A stretch of 64,000 nt of DNA from Streptomyces sp. NBC_00557 (GCF_036345995.1 NZ_CP107796.1:8308001-8372000), one strand, 5' to 3'; numbered from the stretch's first letter, positions 1 through 10,766 are shown. Notes: generated by a model from the letters alone, not told the origin. Translations and numbers: made by a program.

Positions 1-1
1 C

Positions 2-184
2 ATGCTGCGGGCCACGGCCGACCTCTACGAGCTGCCGGAGGTCGACAAGCTCGCCGAACAGCAGCTCACCGGACGCCCTCTGGAACCCGAGGAGGTGGCC
101 GCCGTGGTCACCTGGGCCTGCTCCGCCGACTCCTTGGCCGTCACCGGTTCCGTACTGCACGCGGACGGAGGTTTCACCGCATGA
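2..184 (+). CDS. C-terminal end of a short-chain dehydrogenase/reductase (gene begins before the window)
   Basis: Only the last 60 residues are visible. They end in the usual SDR C-terminus: a helix with PLEPEEVAAVVTWACS, then VTGSVLHADGG, the substrate-loop to last-strand pattern of NAD(P)-dependent SDR enzymes. The catalytic Tyr-Lys region lies outside the window. Its stop overlaps the start of the mycofactocin glycosyltransferase gene by 4 bases (ATGA). I therefore infer a mycofactocin-linked SDR co-translated with mftF. The family call is safe; the mycofactocin link rests only on the neighbour. Confidence 0.75.
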   Translation: MLRATADLYELPEVDKLAEQQLTGRPLEPEEVAAVVTWACSADSLAVTGSVLHADGGFTA

Positions 185-1677
185 CACTCGAACGGCTCCC
201 CGGGACGTTCGCGGCATCCGCGCCGGGCAGCCGGCTCGCCGCCCCCGCGCACGTCACCCTGCCCGACGGGTTCACGGTCGAACTCGCCGCCGGGACGCAC
301 CGGTCGAGGGACGGCCGGCTCATGGTCGGCGGTTCACCACTGCGGCTGGTCAGAGTGACCGCCGCGGCCGTCCGCCGGCTCGGTGAGGGCCGGTTCACCG
401 TGACCGACCCGGCGAGCGCCGCGCTCGCCCGGCGGCTCCTGGACGCCGGCCTCGCGCATCCGCGCCTCGCCCCGGCACCCGTCGGCGACACCACCGTCGT
501 CATCCCCGTCCGGGACCGCGCCGACCAGCTCGACCGGCTGCTGAGCGCCCTGCGCGCCGATCCGGAGACCACGGACCTGCCGGTGCTGGTCGTGGACGAC
601 GGCTCCGACGACCCCGCCGCCGTGTCCGCCGTGGCCGGCCGGCACGGCGCACGGCTGCTGTCCCACCCGAGCAACCGGGGCCCGGCGGCGGCCCGCAACA
701 CCGGGCTGCGTCACGCCCGTACCCGCTACGTGGCGTTCTGCGACTCCGACGTCGTGCCGGAACCCGGATGGCTCGCCGCCCTGCTGGCGCAGTTCGCCGA
801 CCCCGCCCTGGCGCTCGCCGCGCCACGGGTGACCGCACTGCCCGTGTCCGTTCCCGGGCTGCTGGACCGGTACGAGGAGATCCGCTCGCCGCTGGACATG
901 GGCGCGGCAGAAGGACCGGTCGTGCCCGTGTCCGCGCTCTCCTACGTGCCGAGCGCGACCATCGTGGTCCGGCGTGAGGCCGTCGGCCCCGGCTTCGACG
1001 AGGCCATGCGCGTCGGCGAGGACGTCGACCTGTGCATGCGGCTGCACGAGGCCGGCTGGCGGCTGCGCTACGTCCCCTCCGCCCGCGTGGGCCACCGGCA
1101 CCGCACCGACCTGCGCAGCTGGCTGGCTCAACGGGCCGGATACGGCACGGGCGCCGCCGACCTGGCACTGCGTCACCCCGGCCGCGTGCCGCCGCTGTAC
1201 GCCGCCCCCTGGTCGCTGGCCGCCTGCGCCCTTCTGCTGCGCAGCAGGCCGGCCCCGGCGGCACTGGCCGTGGCCCTGACCGGAGCGACCGCTGTGCGCG
1301 TGGCCCGCAGGATGCCCGACGCCGACCATCCGGCCCGCGCGGGCGCCCTGCTCTCGCTCGCCGCTCTGCGCGGCACCGCCGAGCAACTGCTGCGCTGCGC
1401 CACCCGGCACCACTGGCCGCTCGCCGCCGCCGCGGCCGCCGTCGACCGCCGCGCCCGGTACGCCCTGGTCGTCGCAGCCGTGGCCGAGGGGCTGCTGGAC
1501 CACCACCGCTCGGGCAGCCCGCTCTCCCCGCTCGCCCACACGACGCTCCGTCGCCTGGACGACCTGGCCTACGGCTGGGGCGTCTGGCAGGGCGCCGTAC
1601 GCCGCAGGACCGCGGCACCGCTGAAGCCCCGTCTCGCGCTGCGCATGGTGAGCCGCTGGACCGCGGCGCGGCCGTAG
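181..1677 (+). CDS. mftF: Mycofactocin glycosyltransferase MftF (GT2 family)
   Basis: This is a 498-residue family-2 glycosyltransferase, slightly longer than the usual ~470. It has an N-terminal region typical of MftF (about 1-95), then the GT-A fold: VVIPVRDRADQL near 100, VLVVDDGSDD near 130, GPAAARNTGLRHA near 165 and the metal-binding DSD in FCDSDVVPEPGW near 185. The acceptor-side motif GEDVDLCMRLHEAGW is near 280. The C-terminal third is Ala/Leu-rich with hydrophobic stretches that probably bind the membrane. In known systems MftF adds an oligoglucan to the redox cofactor mycofactocin. It is translationally coupled to the upstream SDR by an ATGA overlap. No mftA-E genes are visible, so the rest of the cluster should lie to the left. 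Confidence 0.85.
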   Translation: MTLERLPGTFAASAPGSRLAAPAHVTLPDGFTVELAAGTHRSRDGRLMVGGSPLRLVRVTAAAVRRLGEGRFTVTDPASAALARRLLDAGLAHPRLAPAPVGDTTVVIPVRDRADQLDRLLSALRADPETTDLPVLVVDDGSDDPAAVSAVAGRHGARLLSHPSNRGPAAARNTGLRHARTRYVAFCDSDVVPEPGWLAALLAQFADPALALAAPRVTALPVSVPGLLDRYEEIRSPLDMGAAEGPVVPVSALSYVPSATIVVRREAVGPGFDEAMRVGEDVDLCMRLHEAGWRLRYVPSARVGHRHRTDLRSWLAQRAGYGTGAADLALRHPGRVPPLYAAPWSLAACALLLRSRPAPAALAVALTGATAVRVARRMPDADHPARAGALLSLAALRGTAEQLLRCATRHHWPLAAAAAAVDRRARYALVVAAVAEGLLDHHRSGSPLSPLAHTTLRRLDDLAYGWGVWQGAVRRRTAAPLKPRLALRMVSRWTAARP

Positions 1678-1724
1678 CCGTACGCCGCCGCACCAGTCGG
1701 CGCCAACCTCACGCCAACCCTGTC

Positions 1725-1739
1725 CGGCCACCGTGGCCG
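1725..1739. promoter_or_regulatory. 15-bp palindrome between mftF and acs
   Basis: The sequence is CGGCCAC-C-GTGGCCG: 7-bp perfect arms around one base, 43 bp before the acetyl-CoA synthetase start. It could be an operator for the synthetase or a short terminator stem for mftF. It has no T-tract and does not match the box that recurs in the right half of the window. Confidence 0.3.
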
Positions 1740-1781
1740 CACTCGCCCCCTGGAATCGTCCCGGCACCTTGGAGGACCCAC

Positions 1782-3728
<1,947 letters not shown>

Positions 3729-3754
3729 CCGACGCTGTGTGAAGGGAGACGGAC

Positions 3755-4429
3755 ATGGGACGCGCAAGCACCTCGACCGGTCGGGTCGTGCTCGTCACCG
3801 GTGCGGGCGACCTCGCCGCCGCCGTGGTGGCCGGCCTCGCGGAGCGCGGCGCGCACGTGGTGCTCGCGGGCGCCGAGGCCGAGGACGGCCACCGGGCGGC
3901 GCCACCGGGAGCGCCCCTTCTGGTGCTGCCCTGCGCACCCGGTGATCCGGCGGCGCTCGGTCGCGCCGTCGACACGGTCGTCGACCGTCTCGGCCGCCTC
4001 GACCACTTGGTGAACCTGGTCGCGACCCCGTCCCCTCCCGGCCCGCTGATGGAGATGGATCCGCTGGCCCTGCGCGACGTCCTGCACAGTGCCTTCGTGA
4101 CCCCGCTGGCCTGTGTCCAGCGTGCCTACTGGCGGTGGATGGCCGCGCACGGCGGATCGGTGGTCAACCTGGTCGCGGCCAGGGCACGAGGCGGGCCGCA
4201 GGACGCCGCCCTGGCCGGCCTGACCGAGCTGACCGAGTGGCTGGCCGCCGAACTGGCGCCCCGGGTCGACGTCCACGCCCTCGTCCCCGGCCCGTCACTG
4301 GACGCCGGTGCGTACCAGGCGGGTGCGGCCGAGGTGGTGTGCGAACTCCTGAGCCGCCGGACGGACTCCACACACGGGCCGGTGCTCGTGCTCAGCGGGG
4401 ATCCCGTCTGTCCTTCCCGGGCCTGGTGA
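3755..4429 (+). CDS. Degenerate SDR-fold protein lacking the catalytic Tyr-Lys
   Basis: The 224-residue protein keeps the SDR outline: a beta-alpha-beta start VVLVTGAGDLAAAVVAGLAERGAHVVLAG, DRLGRLDHLVNLVA, and a GGSVVNLVAAR strand. The classical TGxxxGIG glycine pattern is changed to TGAGDLAAA. Where an active SDR has YxxxK, the sequence reads GGPQDAALAGLTELTEWLA, with neither Tyr nor Lys. Fold membership is clear; dehydrogenase activity is unlikely. A GGGAGA ribosome binding site precedes the ATG, 26 bp after acs. Being intact and in-operon, it may be a structural or regulatory partner rather than debris. Confidence 0.7.
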   Translation: MGRASTSTGRVVLVTGAGDLAAAVVAGLAERGAHVVLAGAEAEDGHRAAPPGAPLLVLPCAPGDPAALGRAVDTVVDRLGRLDHLVNLVATPSPPGPLMEMDPLALRDVLHSAFVTPLACVQRAYWRWMAAHGGSVVNLVAARARGGPQDAALAGLTELTEWLAAELAPRVDVHALVPGPSLDAGAYQAGAAEVVCELLSRRTDSTHGPVLVLSGDPVCPSRAW

Positions 4430-4537
4430 GCGCGACGTGCGCAGGCACGGGGGACGACCGGCCGGGCATCGACGTGAACCGATTTACGAACCTGCTTCTG
4501 AACTGGCCCGATCTCACCCGAAAGGTGTGCAGCACTG

Positions 4538-5101
4538 ATGCGACTCGTCCTCATCGGCCCTCCTGGAGTGGGCAAAGGCACCCAGGCGGCCGTGCTCAGC
4601 GAGCGGCTCGGCGTCCCCCACATCTCCACCGGTGACCTGTTCCGGGAACATGTGGCGCGCCGCACCCCGCTCGGACGGGACGCGCAGCGTTACCTCGACA
4701 CCGGTGAACTCGTCCCCGACCACGTCACCGGGGGAATGGTCCGGGAGCGGCTCGCGCACCCGGACGCCCGGCACGGCTTCCTCCTCGACGGGTTCCCGCG
4801 TACGCTGCCGCAGGCGCGGGAACTCGCCGCCATACTGGGCGCCGCGGGCTCCACACTGGATGCGGTGCTGGAGTTCACCGCTCCGGAAGAAGCCGTCGTG
4901 GCCCGGCTGTTGGGCCGCGGCCGGCCGGACGACACCGAAGACGTCATCCGGCACAGGCAGCGGGTGTACCAACACCAGACCGCACCCCTGCTCGCCCACT
5001 ACTCGGCCATCCTTTTGACGGTCGACGCCGTCGGCCCGGTCGAAGACGTCACGGCGCGGGCCCTGGCGGCCCTGTCGGACGCGGAACGACGGGCCGGATA
5101 A
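4538..5101 (+). CDS. adk: Short adenylate kinase
   Basis: The 187-residue kinase interconverts ATP + AMP and 2 ADP. It has the P-loop GPPGVGKGT at residues 7-15, the AMP-binding stretch STGDLFREHV, FLLDGFPRTLPQA (about 82-94) and the arginines RHRQRVYQHQTAPL. The LID is the short type (LLGRGRPDDTEDVI) with no Cys zinc knuckle, so the protein is about 30 residues shorter than a housekeeping Adk. It is probably a second adk gene. Its place after acs suggests it removes AMP made by acetate activation. Confidence 0.88.
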   Translation: MRLVLIGPPGVGKGTQAAVLSERLGVPHISTGDLFREHVARRTPLGRDAQRYLDTGELVPDHVTGGMVRERLAHPDARHGFLLDGFPRTLPQARELAAILGAAGSTLDAVLEFTAPEEAVVARLLGRGRPDDTEDVIRHRQRVYQHQTAPLLAHYSAILLTVDAVGPVEDVTARALAALSDAERRAG

Positions 5102-5433
5102 GCGACCTCGGCCACAAGCCGGGCGCGTCCGGAATGGTTCAAGCGTGCTGCCCCGCGAGCGATAGCCAAGGCTGGTGAACGCCCTACTGCCGGCCCAAGG
5201 AGCGAAACAGACGGAGCCGGAGCGGGGGTATGCGACCAGCCTGGGTCGAACTGGACGCGGAGATGATTCCCCAACCCCCAACAACCCCACAGCCCTGGGC
5301 GGCGATACCCCGCGCACGCCGCAGGGACAGCGCTCGCGGCCGGACAAGCCCCATCTGTACCGCTTGTGGACCGACCTGTCGCGGCTGCACTCCGCAGTGA
5401 TCCATCACTCCACCGGCGCCGGCTCCTGCACCC
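5102..5433. other. Gene-poor stretch before the relaxase relic
   Basis: I see no supported gene in these 332 bases. Short open frames on both strands have no recognisable product and no convincing ribosome binding site. The stretch separates the mycofactocin/acetate genes from a conjugation relic and may be old mobile-element border. Confidence 0.4.
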
Positions 5434-5850
5434 ATGGTGACCGCGCTCAATCTGCGCGCCCAGACCTGGCACATCGCCGCGGGCATCGCCGACACCCGCC
5501 GCAGCACGAGCCTGCGCGGCGGGCAGCTCGCCCACATCGGCGACACAATCCGCACCCGCCTCAACCGACGCCGCATGCTCGTGCGCGGCGGCCGGACTGC
5601 GTGAAGAACGGCGCCACCTGGACCGGCACCAAGATGCTGTCCGGAGTGGACGTGGTGGCCCGCCACACCCAGCACCGCGGCCGCATCGAGCTGCCCGCCA
5701 CCCATCTCGCCGCCCACGGCGAGCCCGGGTACGCCTCCACCATCCACCGCGCCCAGGCAATGACCGTCGCACCTCCCACGCACTCGCCTCCTCCGGCGGG
5801 ACGACGGCTTGCACGGGACGGCGGGACGGCCTGCACGCCGCCACCACAAC
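5434..5850 (+). pseudogene. Fragment of a MobF/TraA-type conjugative relaxase-helicase
   Basis: Two adjacent frames together give a C-terminal helicase segment typical of actinobacterial TraA relaxases. The first frame reads ALNLRAQTWHIAAG, then GGQLAHIGDTIRTRLNRRR and VRGGR. After a one-base loss near 5597 the second frame reads CVKNGATWT, then GRIELPATHLAAH and GYASTIHRAQAMTV, the conserved helicase motif VI region. A further shift follows near 5780. The relaxase and the start of the protein are missing. This marks a past conjugative element and is not expressed as an enzyme. Confidence 0.65.
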
Positions 5851-5869
5851 CCCGTGCCCGCCAGGGGCT

Positions 5870-6583
5870 TCAGCGCGGCAGCCGCAGGGCGCGGGCGGCG
5901 CAGTACCGGCCGAGCAGGACCCCGAGCACGCCGAAGGAGGCGAGCGGCACGGCCAGGAGGAGCAGGGGGAGGTTCGCCGGTGTCCCGGAGACGTCCTCGG
6001 CGAGGGCGACGGCGAGCATGAGGACGAACACCACCACCGCCGCGACGCTCGCCCACTGCCATCCCCGGCGCTGCCCGGCCCGCCACAGGATCCGGGCCTC
6101 GACCCCGGGCCGCTGCTCGCCGGGCATGCCATACCACCGGGCCTGCGAGCGCAGAGCGGCGACCTCGGCGTAGGGGTCGTCGAGCTGCCACTCGTTGATC
6201 TGCGGCAGCAGGAAGCGGCGGCCCTCGGTGTCGTACAGGTAGGCCGGCCACCCGGGCTGCGTGCTCAGGGCGTGGCTGCCGGAGGGCTCGACGCGCAGGT
6301 CGTAGACGGCCGGCCAGGCCCAGGTGCGCGCCCGCAGGGGACCCTGCCGGGTGACTCCCGCGGCCGTCACCACGGTGTGCGCCCGCCACTCCGCCAGGGC
6401 GCCCCAGACGCCGACCGCGACGAGGAGCGCCAGTGCGACGGGCGCCCACCACAGCGGTACGTCGTGGCGGGTGCGGATGGTCTGCAACACGGCGTTGCCC
6501 ATGAGGACGAAGGAGAGCAGCGCGGCGCGTCGGGGCCGTCTGCGTTCTCTGCGGTACACCCGTGCCGAGCCGTCCTCGTCCAT
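5870..6583 (-). CDS. PH-domain-type integral membrane protein
   Basis: The protein has 237 residues. A short charged N-terminus (RRERRRPRRA) is followed by two hydrophobic segments (about 20-65), then a soluble beta-rich section TVVTAAGVTRQGPLRARTWAW that looks like a bacterial PH domain. Two more membrane segments lie near 175-225. The conserved PH part includes VYDLRVEPSG and FLLPQINEWQLDDPYAEV. Proteins of this type are common in streptomycetes; their function is unknown and is probably structural at the membrane. The ATG follows GGGGAGGGG. It stands alone on this strand. Confidence 0.65.
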   Translation of the reverse strand: MDEDGSARVYRRERRRPRRAALLSFVLMGNAVLQTIRTRHDVPLWWAPVALALLVAVGVWGALAEWRAHTVVTAAGVTRQGPLRARTWAWPAVYDLRVEPSGSHALSTQPGWPAYLYDTEGRRFLLPQINEWQLDDPYAEVAALRSQARWYGMPGEQRPGVEARILWRAGQRRGWQWASVAAVVVFVLMLAVALAEDVSGTPANLPLLLLAVPLASFGVLGVLLGRYCAARALRLPR

Positions 6584-6961
6584 GGAGGTCCCCTCCCCGG
6601 CGCACCGGACGGTGCGCGAACGAGGAGAGGCTAGACCTCGTGTCCGGGGAGGTCACCAGGGGGGCGGCCTGGCGAGGAGCCTCCACAGGCGGTGTGCCGG
6701 GGAGTCCGCTGCCCGGGCTGGCGGGCCTGCGCTTGGGACACCGCTCGACGCTTCGGGCGTCTCAGTGGTGAGGCCCTGGCGCCGGCGGAGTCGCCGGCCG
6801 CCACTGGCCGAAGCGGACCCGGATGCCGTGGACGGTCGCGCCCCGGACGGCCATGACGACGGACGGAGCAGCGCATTCACTCCAATGTGGGCACGTCGCG
6901 GACTTGCCTGTCGGCGTATGTACGAGCCTCTCCGGCCTGTGCTGCGGCGTTGCCCGGCGCG
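6584..6961. other. 378-bp intergenic stretch without a recognised feature
   Basis: Short frames here have no recognisable product. The stretch must contain the promoter of the leftward PH-domain gene and the 3' end of the inositol-phosphatase-like gene. No clear terminator or repeat was found. Confidence 0.35.
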
Positions 6962-7810
6962 CTATTCACCATCATCGAGGGCCCGATAGTCGCGGCTGTG
7001 CGGAAGGCCGTTCACCAACTGCAGGAACTTCTCGTGCAGTCGACCGTTGGTGACCAGCACCGACATGTCGCCTTCCAGCACGGACGCGCCGTCCAGGTCG
7101 GTCACCCGGCCGCCCGCCTCTGTGACGATGACCGGCATCGGAGCGATGTCCTCGTAGCCCATCGGCGGACCGGCGATGACGCCGGCATCGGCTCGGCCCG
7201 TCACCAGGGCTACGATCATGCCGGTCGAGGGCACCAGGAGGACCCGGCGGTGGAGAGCGCAAAGGAGTTCCTCCGGCCAACCGGCCGGGTTGTGCATCAG
7301 CGTCCTTGCCCCGCCGAGGCCGGTCCGTTCCGTGACCTGGGCGCGGCGGCCCGATTGCAGGTCCGGGTGCGGACCCGGCAGCACCCAGCAGCCCAGACCA
7401 CGGCCCGCCACGATCATCTGCTGGCTCAGGGGCATGTTGATCACACCGATTGCGGGTCCGTACTCGTCCTCGTAGGCGAGATCGTTCGAGAACAGCGGCA
7501 CTCGGTGGGTGAAGTACTTCGTGCCGTTGACGGGGTCGATGATCCATCGCCGTCCTGATAACCCGCTGGTTGCACCGCCCTCCTCTCCGAAGATCCCGTC
7601 GTCCGGCATCCGCCGGCTCAGCTCCTCCCTGATCAGCTCTTCAACCGCCACGTCGATCTCGGTGACCTCGGTGCCGTCCTCCTTGAGGCGGCTGTGCCAG
7701 TCATCGCTGAAGAAGCCTTGCGCCGACATCTGCCCGGCGCGGTGGGCCAGGCGGACTGCGAAGTCCAGAAGCTCCCGGTCGACGGGAGGGGCATCGAACG
7801 CGTAATCCAT
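6962..7810 (-). CDS. Inositol monophosphatase-family protein (HisN/IMPase fold) with an altered metal motif
   Basis: The 282-residue protein has the IMPase layout: DGTEVTEIDVAVEELIREEL (family motif with Asp), IFGEEGG (metal-binding Glu), WIIDPVNGTKYF, and YEDIAPMPVIVTEAGG at the C-terminal metal site. The family hydrolyses small sugar, inositol or histidinol phosphates with Mg2+. The consensus DP(I/L)DGT is DPVNGT here, so the second metal-ligand Asp is Asn. KYF replaces the common xNF. This may change substrate or lower activity. The ATG follows GAAAGG. The substrate cannot be assigned. Confidence 0.78.
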   Translation of the reverse strand: MDYAFDAPPVDRELLDFAVRLAHRAGQMSAQGFFSDDWHSRLKEDGTEVTEIDVAVEELIREELSRRMPDDGIFGEEGGATSGLSGRRWIIDPVNGTKYFTHRVPLFSNDLAYEDEYGPAIGVINMPLSQQMIVAGRGLGCWVLPGPHPDLQSGRRAQVTERTGLGGARTLMHNPAGWPEELLCALHRRVLLVPSTGMIVALVTGRADAGVIAGPPMGYEDIAPMPVIVTEAGGRVTDLDGASVLEGDMSVLVTNGRLHEKFLQLVNGLPHSRDYRALDDGE

Positions 7811-7990
7811 CCGTCGAGCCTTTCACGGCTCACTGGCCGCCAGGTGGGCCCAGACCAACTTCCTACGTTGTGGAGCCACTTCTGAGCCGTGCCGTGGTGC
7901 CGACTGCGCCCGGCGTGTCGCGCGGTCTGCCGCACGCGCCGCAATGCGGTCAGCTCCGGTTTGCTGCACGGCTCACCGATGCGACGCTGC

Positions 7991-8710
7991 TCAGAGGGTT
8001 GGAGGCCGCAGCACGGTGAGGGGGAGCTCACGCCGGATGGTGAAACCGAGAGCCTTGTAGAGTCGGACGGCGCTGGTGTTGGTTGCGGCAACGTGCAGGA
8101 AGGCATTGTCTCCGCGTGCGGTGATGTGACCGATCAGGGTTCTCATGAGACTGCTGCCAAGGCCCTTGCCCTGATGCTCGGGTGCGGTGCAGACGGCGCT
8201 GATCTCCACCCAGCCCGGAGCACGCATGCGCTCGCCGGCCATGGCGATCAGCGTACGGCCCTGGCGAATGCCGAAATACGTGCCTAGTTCGATGGTCCGG
8301 CGGAGGAAGGGGCCGGGCGCGGTGCGACGCGTGAGATCCAGCATCTCGGGAACGTCTGCGGCTTCGAGGCGTATCGCCCGCGGGTCGGCAGCACCCTCCA
8401 CAACTGCGGACGCGGTCATCTGCACGAGGTCGAACCGGTCGATGACGTTCCAGGCGGGGGGCGCCGGTTCCGCAGGGTGGACGTGGACGGCGGTGCCGGA
8501 GCCCAGGATCTGTGCGGCATCGGCCCAGTCCTGCTCCGTCGGGTGATCCGGCAAACCCAGGAAGGGCGCTACGTCGTCCAGGTAGCGCAGGACGCGTCCG
8601 CGTCCGCGGGCCAGGTGGGCGTGGTGCGGGCTGGACAGCGACGCGTAGACCGGGTTGTCCAGGACGTGTTCGGTGTCGGCCTGCCGGCCCTCGGGATGAG
8701 TGTGATCCAT
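7991..8710 (-). CDS. GNAT-family N-acetyltransferase
   Basis: The protein has 239 residues from the ATG preceded by AAGGA; another ATG lies 15 bases upstream without a good ribosome binding site. The C-terminal half (about 100-239) is a GNAT fold: VEISAVCTAPEHQGKGLGSSLM contains the acetyl-CoA pyrophosphate loop Q/RxxGxG/A. It is followed by FLHVAATNTSAVRLYKALGF, the usual beta-5/alpha-5 end. The N-terminal 100 residues look like the FR47-type extended subfamily. Substrate unknown. It stands between the IMPase-like gene and the XRE regulator, same strand, with 180-bp and 139-bp gaps. Confidence 0.8.
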   Translation of the reverse strand: MDHTHPEGRQADTEHVLDNPVYASLSSPHHAHLARGRGRVLRYLDDVAPFLGLPDHPTEQDWADAAQILGSGTAVHVHPAEPAPPAWNVIDRFDLVQMTASAVVEGAADPRAIRLEAADVPEMLDLTRRTAPGPFLRRTIELGTYFGIRQGRTLIAMAGERMRAPGWVEISAVCTAPEHQGKGLGSSLMRTLIGHITARGDNAFLHVAATNTSAVRLYKALGFTIRRELPLTVLRPPTL

Positions 8711-8849
8711 TTCAGTCCTTCTCATCGATCACTGGCAAATCGTTGTGCAGTCTCCTGATGCAGCGGCGCGGCGTTTCGCGGCGGCGCGCAGGGGAGGACG
8801 CCGCCGACGCGACAGGGACGTGGCTCCTGGTGGCACCAGCGATGCTGCT

Positions 8850-9737
8850 TCACCGGCGGGGCGTGGCCGGTGCCGCCTTCGGCGGGTGGGAGTGGGCCTG
8901 TTCGGCGGCCCAGGCGGACAGCACCGTCATAGCCTCGTCGGACGGTGAACAGGGGTCGGCGAGGAAGGTGTACTGACTCTGGTCGGCATCGCCGGGGAAG
9001 GCCAGCACTTCGGTGCGCAGGGTGAGGTCGCCGACGATCGGGTGGTGGAGGGTCTTCGTGCCGTAACTGTGGACGACGACCTTCTGTCCGGCCCACCAGC
9101 GGCGGAAGTGTTCGCACTTCATGGACAGTTCGCCCACGAGCTCGGCGGTGGCCGCGTCGTCGGGGTAGCGGGCGGCATCCATGCGCAGCACGCCCACGAA
9201 CTCGGAGGCGATCTTTTCCCAGCCCTCCCCGAAGAGCGACCGGGCGGCCTCGTCGAGGACCACCCAGCGGACGACGTTGCGGTCGCGGGCGGGCATCGCG
9301 TCGAAGTCGGCGAGCAGGGCACCGGCCATGCGGTTGGCGGCCAGGATGCTGGTGCGCCGTCCCAGCACGAAGGCGGGAGTGTCGCCGAGGCGGGCGAGCA
9401 GCGCGTGCACGCCGGGGCGCACCTTCTGCACCGCGCGGGATGCGCGCCGGCGGCCCCCGCCCGGCTGACGGGCCACCGCGTGCAGGTAGCTGCGTTCCGC
9501 CGGGTCGAGCTGCAGAGCGTTCGCCAGGGCGTCGAGAACGGCTTCCGAGGGGGAAATGGGCCTGCCTTGTTCCAGGCGTGTGTAGTAGTCCACGCTGACG
9601 CCCGCCAACGCGGCCAGTTCCTCCCTGCGCAGCCCGGGCACCCGGCGGGGCGTGGGGTCGTGGATGCCGAGCCGCCGGGGATCCATCGCCGCACGCCGGG
9701 CGCGCAGGAAGTCGCCGAGGCCTTCGTTCCGCTGCAT
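8850..9737 (-). CDS. XRE-family transcriptional regulator with MmyB-like ligand domain
   Basis: The protein has 295 residues. The N-terminal helix-turn-helix is clear: RRVPGLRREELAALAGVSVDYYTRLEQGR (about 30-58), then SPSEAVLDALANALQLDPAERSYLHAVA. The remainder (about 105-275) is the MmyB-type ligand-binding domain, with TPAFVLGRRTSILAANRMA and a typical His-containing end VHSYGTKTLHHPIVGDLTL. Related regulators bind small hydrophobic ligands and often control a divergent oxidoreductase. Here an SDR gene starts 201 bp away on the other strand, so it is the probable target. I start at the ATG encoding MQRNEG because the upstream extension is non-conserved. Confidence 0.85.
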   Translation of the reverse strand: MQRNEGLGDFLRARRAAMDPRRLGIHDPTPRRVPGLRREELAALAGVSVDYYTRLEQGRPISPSEAVLDALANALQLDPAERSYLHAVARQPGGGRRRASRAVQKVRPGVHALLARLGDTPAFVLGRRTSILAANRMAGALLADFDAMPARDRNVVRWVVLDEAARSLFGEGWEKIASEFVGVLRMDAARYPDDAATAELVGELSMKCEHFRRWWAGQKVVVHSYGTKTLHHPIVGDLTLRTEVLAFPGDADQSQYTFLADPCSPSDEAMTVLSAWAAEQAHSHPPKAAPATPRR

Positions 9738-9938
9738 GAGTCCATGGTCGCGCCCGCCGGCCCTCGATGCCGCGGTGAAGGTGGCCCTGCGAGTCCCAGG
9801 AAGCAGCGGGCCGGTCGGGCGGCCGTCGCAGAGCTTGGCCGGGTGTTGGCTGGAGAGCGGGGACACCACCGCGGTGTTCCGACCTCACCCATCGTGCCGT
9901 GCTCTGGGCGTACGGCCTGCCATCAGGGAGTTTCCGAC

Positions 9939-10766
9939 ATGTCTTCCACCTGGCTCGTCACCGGCGCGACCTCCGGCTTCGGCCGTCTCGTCGCCGAGCG
10001 TGCCCTCACCGCCGGTGCCCATGTGATCGCCGTGGGCCGGCGCGGCGACCGGCTCGTCGCGCTGGCCGGCCAGGCCCCGCGGGGCCAGGTCACCGCCGTA
10101 CCGCTGGACATCACCTCGCCAGACGCGGAGGAGGTCCTGGCCGCCGCCGTGCGCTCGGCAGGAGGACTCGACGTGCTGGTCAACAATGCGGGGTACGGTC
10201 TGTTCGGATCCCTCGAGCAGATTCCGGCCGCCGAAGCCCGGGCGGTCTTCGAAACCAACGTGCTGGCCAACCTCGCCGTCCTGCGTGCCACGCTCCCCGC
10301 GCTGCGGGCCGCACGGGGGAGGATCGTGCAGCTGTCCTCGCTCATCGGCCAGTTCGCCTGGCCGTCCTCCGGTCTGTATGCGGCGTCCAAGGGCGCTGTG
10401 GAGCTGCTCAGCGAGGCCCTCGCCCACGAACTGGCTCCTACGGGAGCCAAGGTCACCATCATCGAGCCGGGCACCTTCGCAACCGAGTTCGCCGCCAGCC
10501 TCCATGTCGTCGCTCCCGACGACGTCTACGCGCCGACGGTCGGCAAGTTCCTCACGGACTTCGCCGCCCAGCCACCCCAGGCCTTCGGTGACCCCGAGGC
10601 CGTCGCGGACGCGATCATGGCGGTGACGACGATGGAGAACCCGCCGCTGCGCCTGGCCGTCGGGGCCGACGCCGTCGACGGCATCCGGGCCTCCCTCCGC
10701 TCGCGCCTCGCCGAACTCGACCGCTGGGAGTCCTTCCCGAGCGTGCCGGCCACTGAGGGTGTCTGA
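9939..10766 (+). CDS. Classical SDR oxidoreductase
   Basis: The 275-residue enzyme is intact: TGATSGFGRLVAERAL (nucleotide-binding TGxxxGxG, residues 8-15), LDVLVNNAGYG, GRIVQLSSL and YAASKGAVELLSEALA with the catalytic Tyr and Lys. PGTFATEF follows as the post-catalytic loop. It reduces or oxidises a carbonyl/alcohol with NAD(P); the substrate is unknown. A CAGGGAG ribosome binding site lies before the ATG; the open frame upstream is not conserved. It is divergent from the MmyB-type regulator, which probably controls it. Confidence 0.88.
   Translation: MSSTWLVTGATSGFGRLVAERALTAGAHVIAVGRRGDRLVALAGQAPRGQVTAVPLDITSPDAEEVLAAAVRSAGGLDVLVNNAGYGLFGSLEQIPAAEARAVFETNVLANLAVLRATLPALRAARGRIVQLSSLIGQFAWPSSGLYAASKGAVELLSEALAHELAPTGAKVTIIEPGTFATEFAASLHVVAPDDVYAPTVGKFLTDFAAQPPQAFGDPEAVADAIMAVTTMENPPLRLAVGADAVDGIRASLRSRLAELDRWESFPSVPATEGV

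Noticed and set aside
334..1767. A 477-codon minus-strand frame across mftF
   Set aside because: It is a GC-rich antisense shadow of mftF with no recognised domain or ribosome binding site.
1032..1781. N-terminal extension of the acetyl-CoA synthetase frame into mftF
   Set aside because: The extension is Arg/Pro-rich, overlaps a real gene and the ATG at 1782 has a good ribosome binding site and family-typical length.
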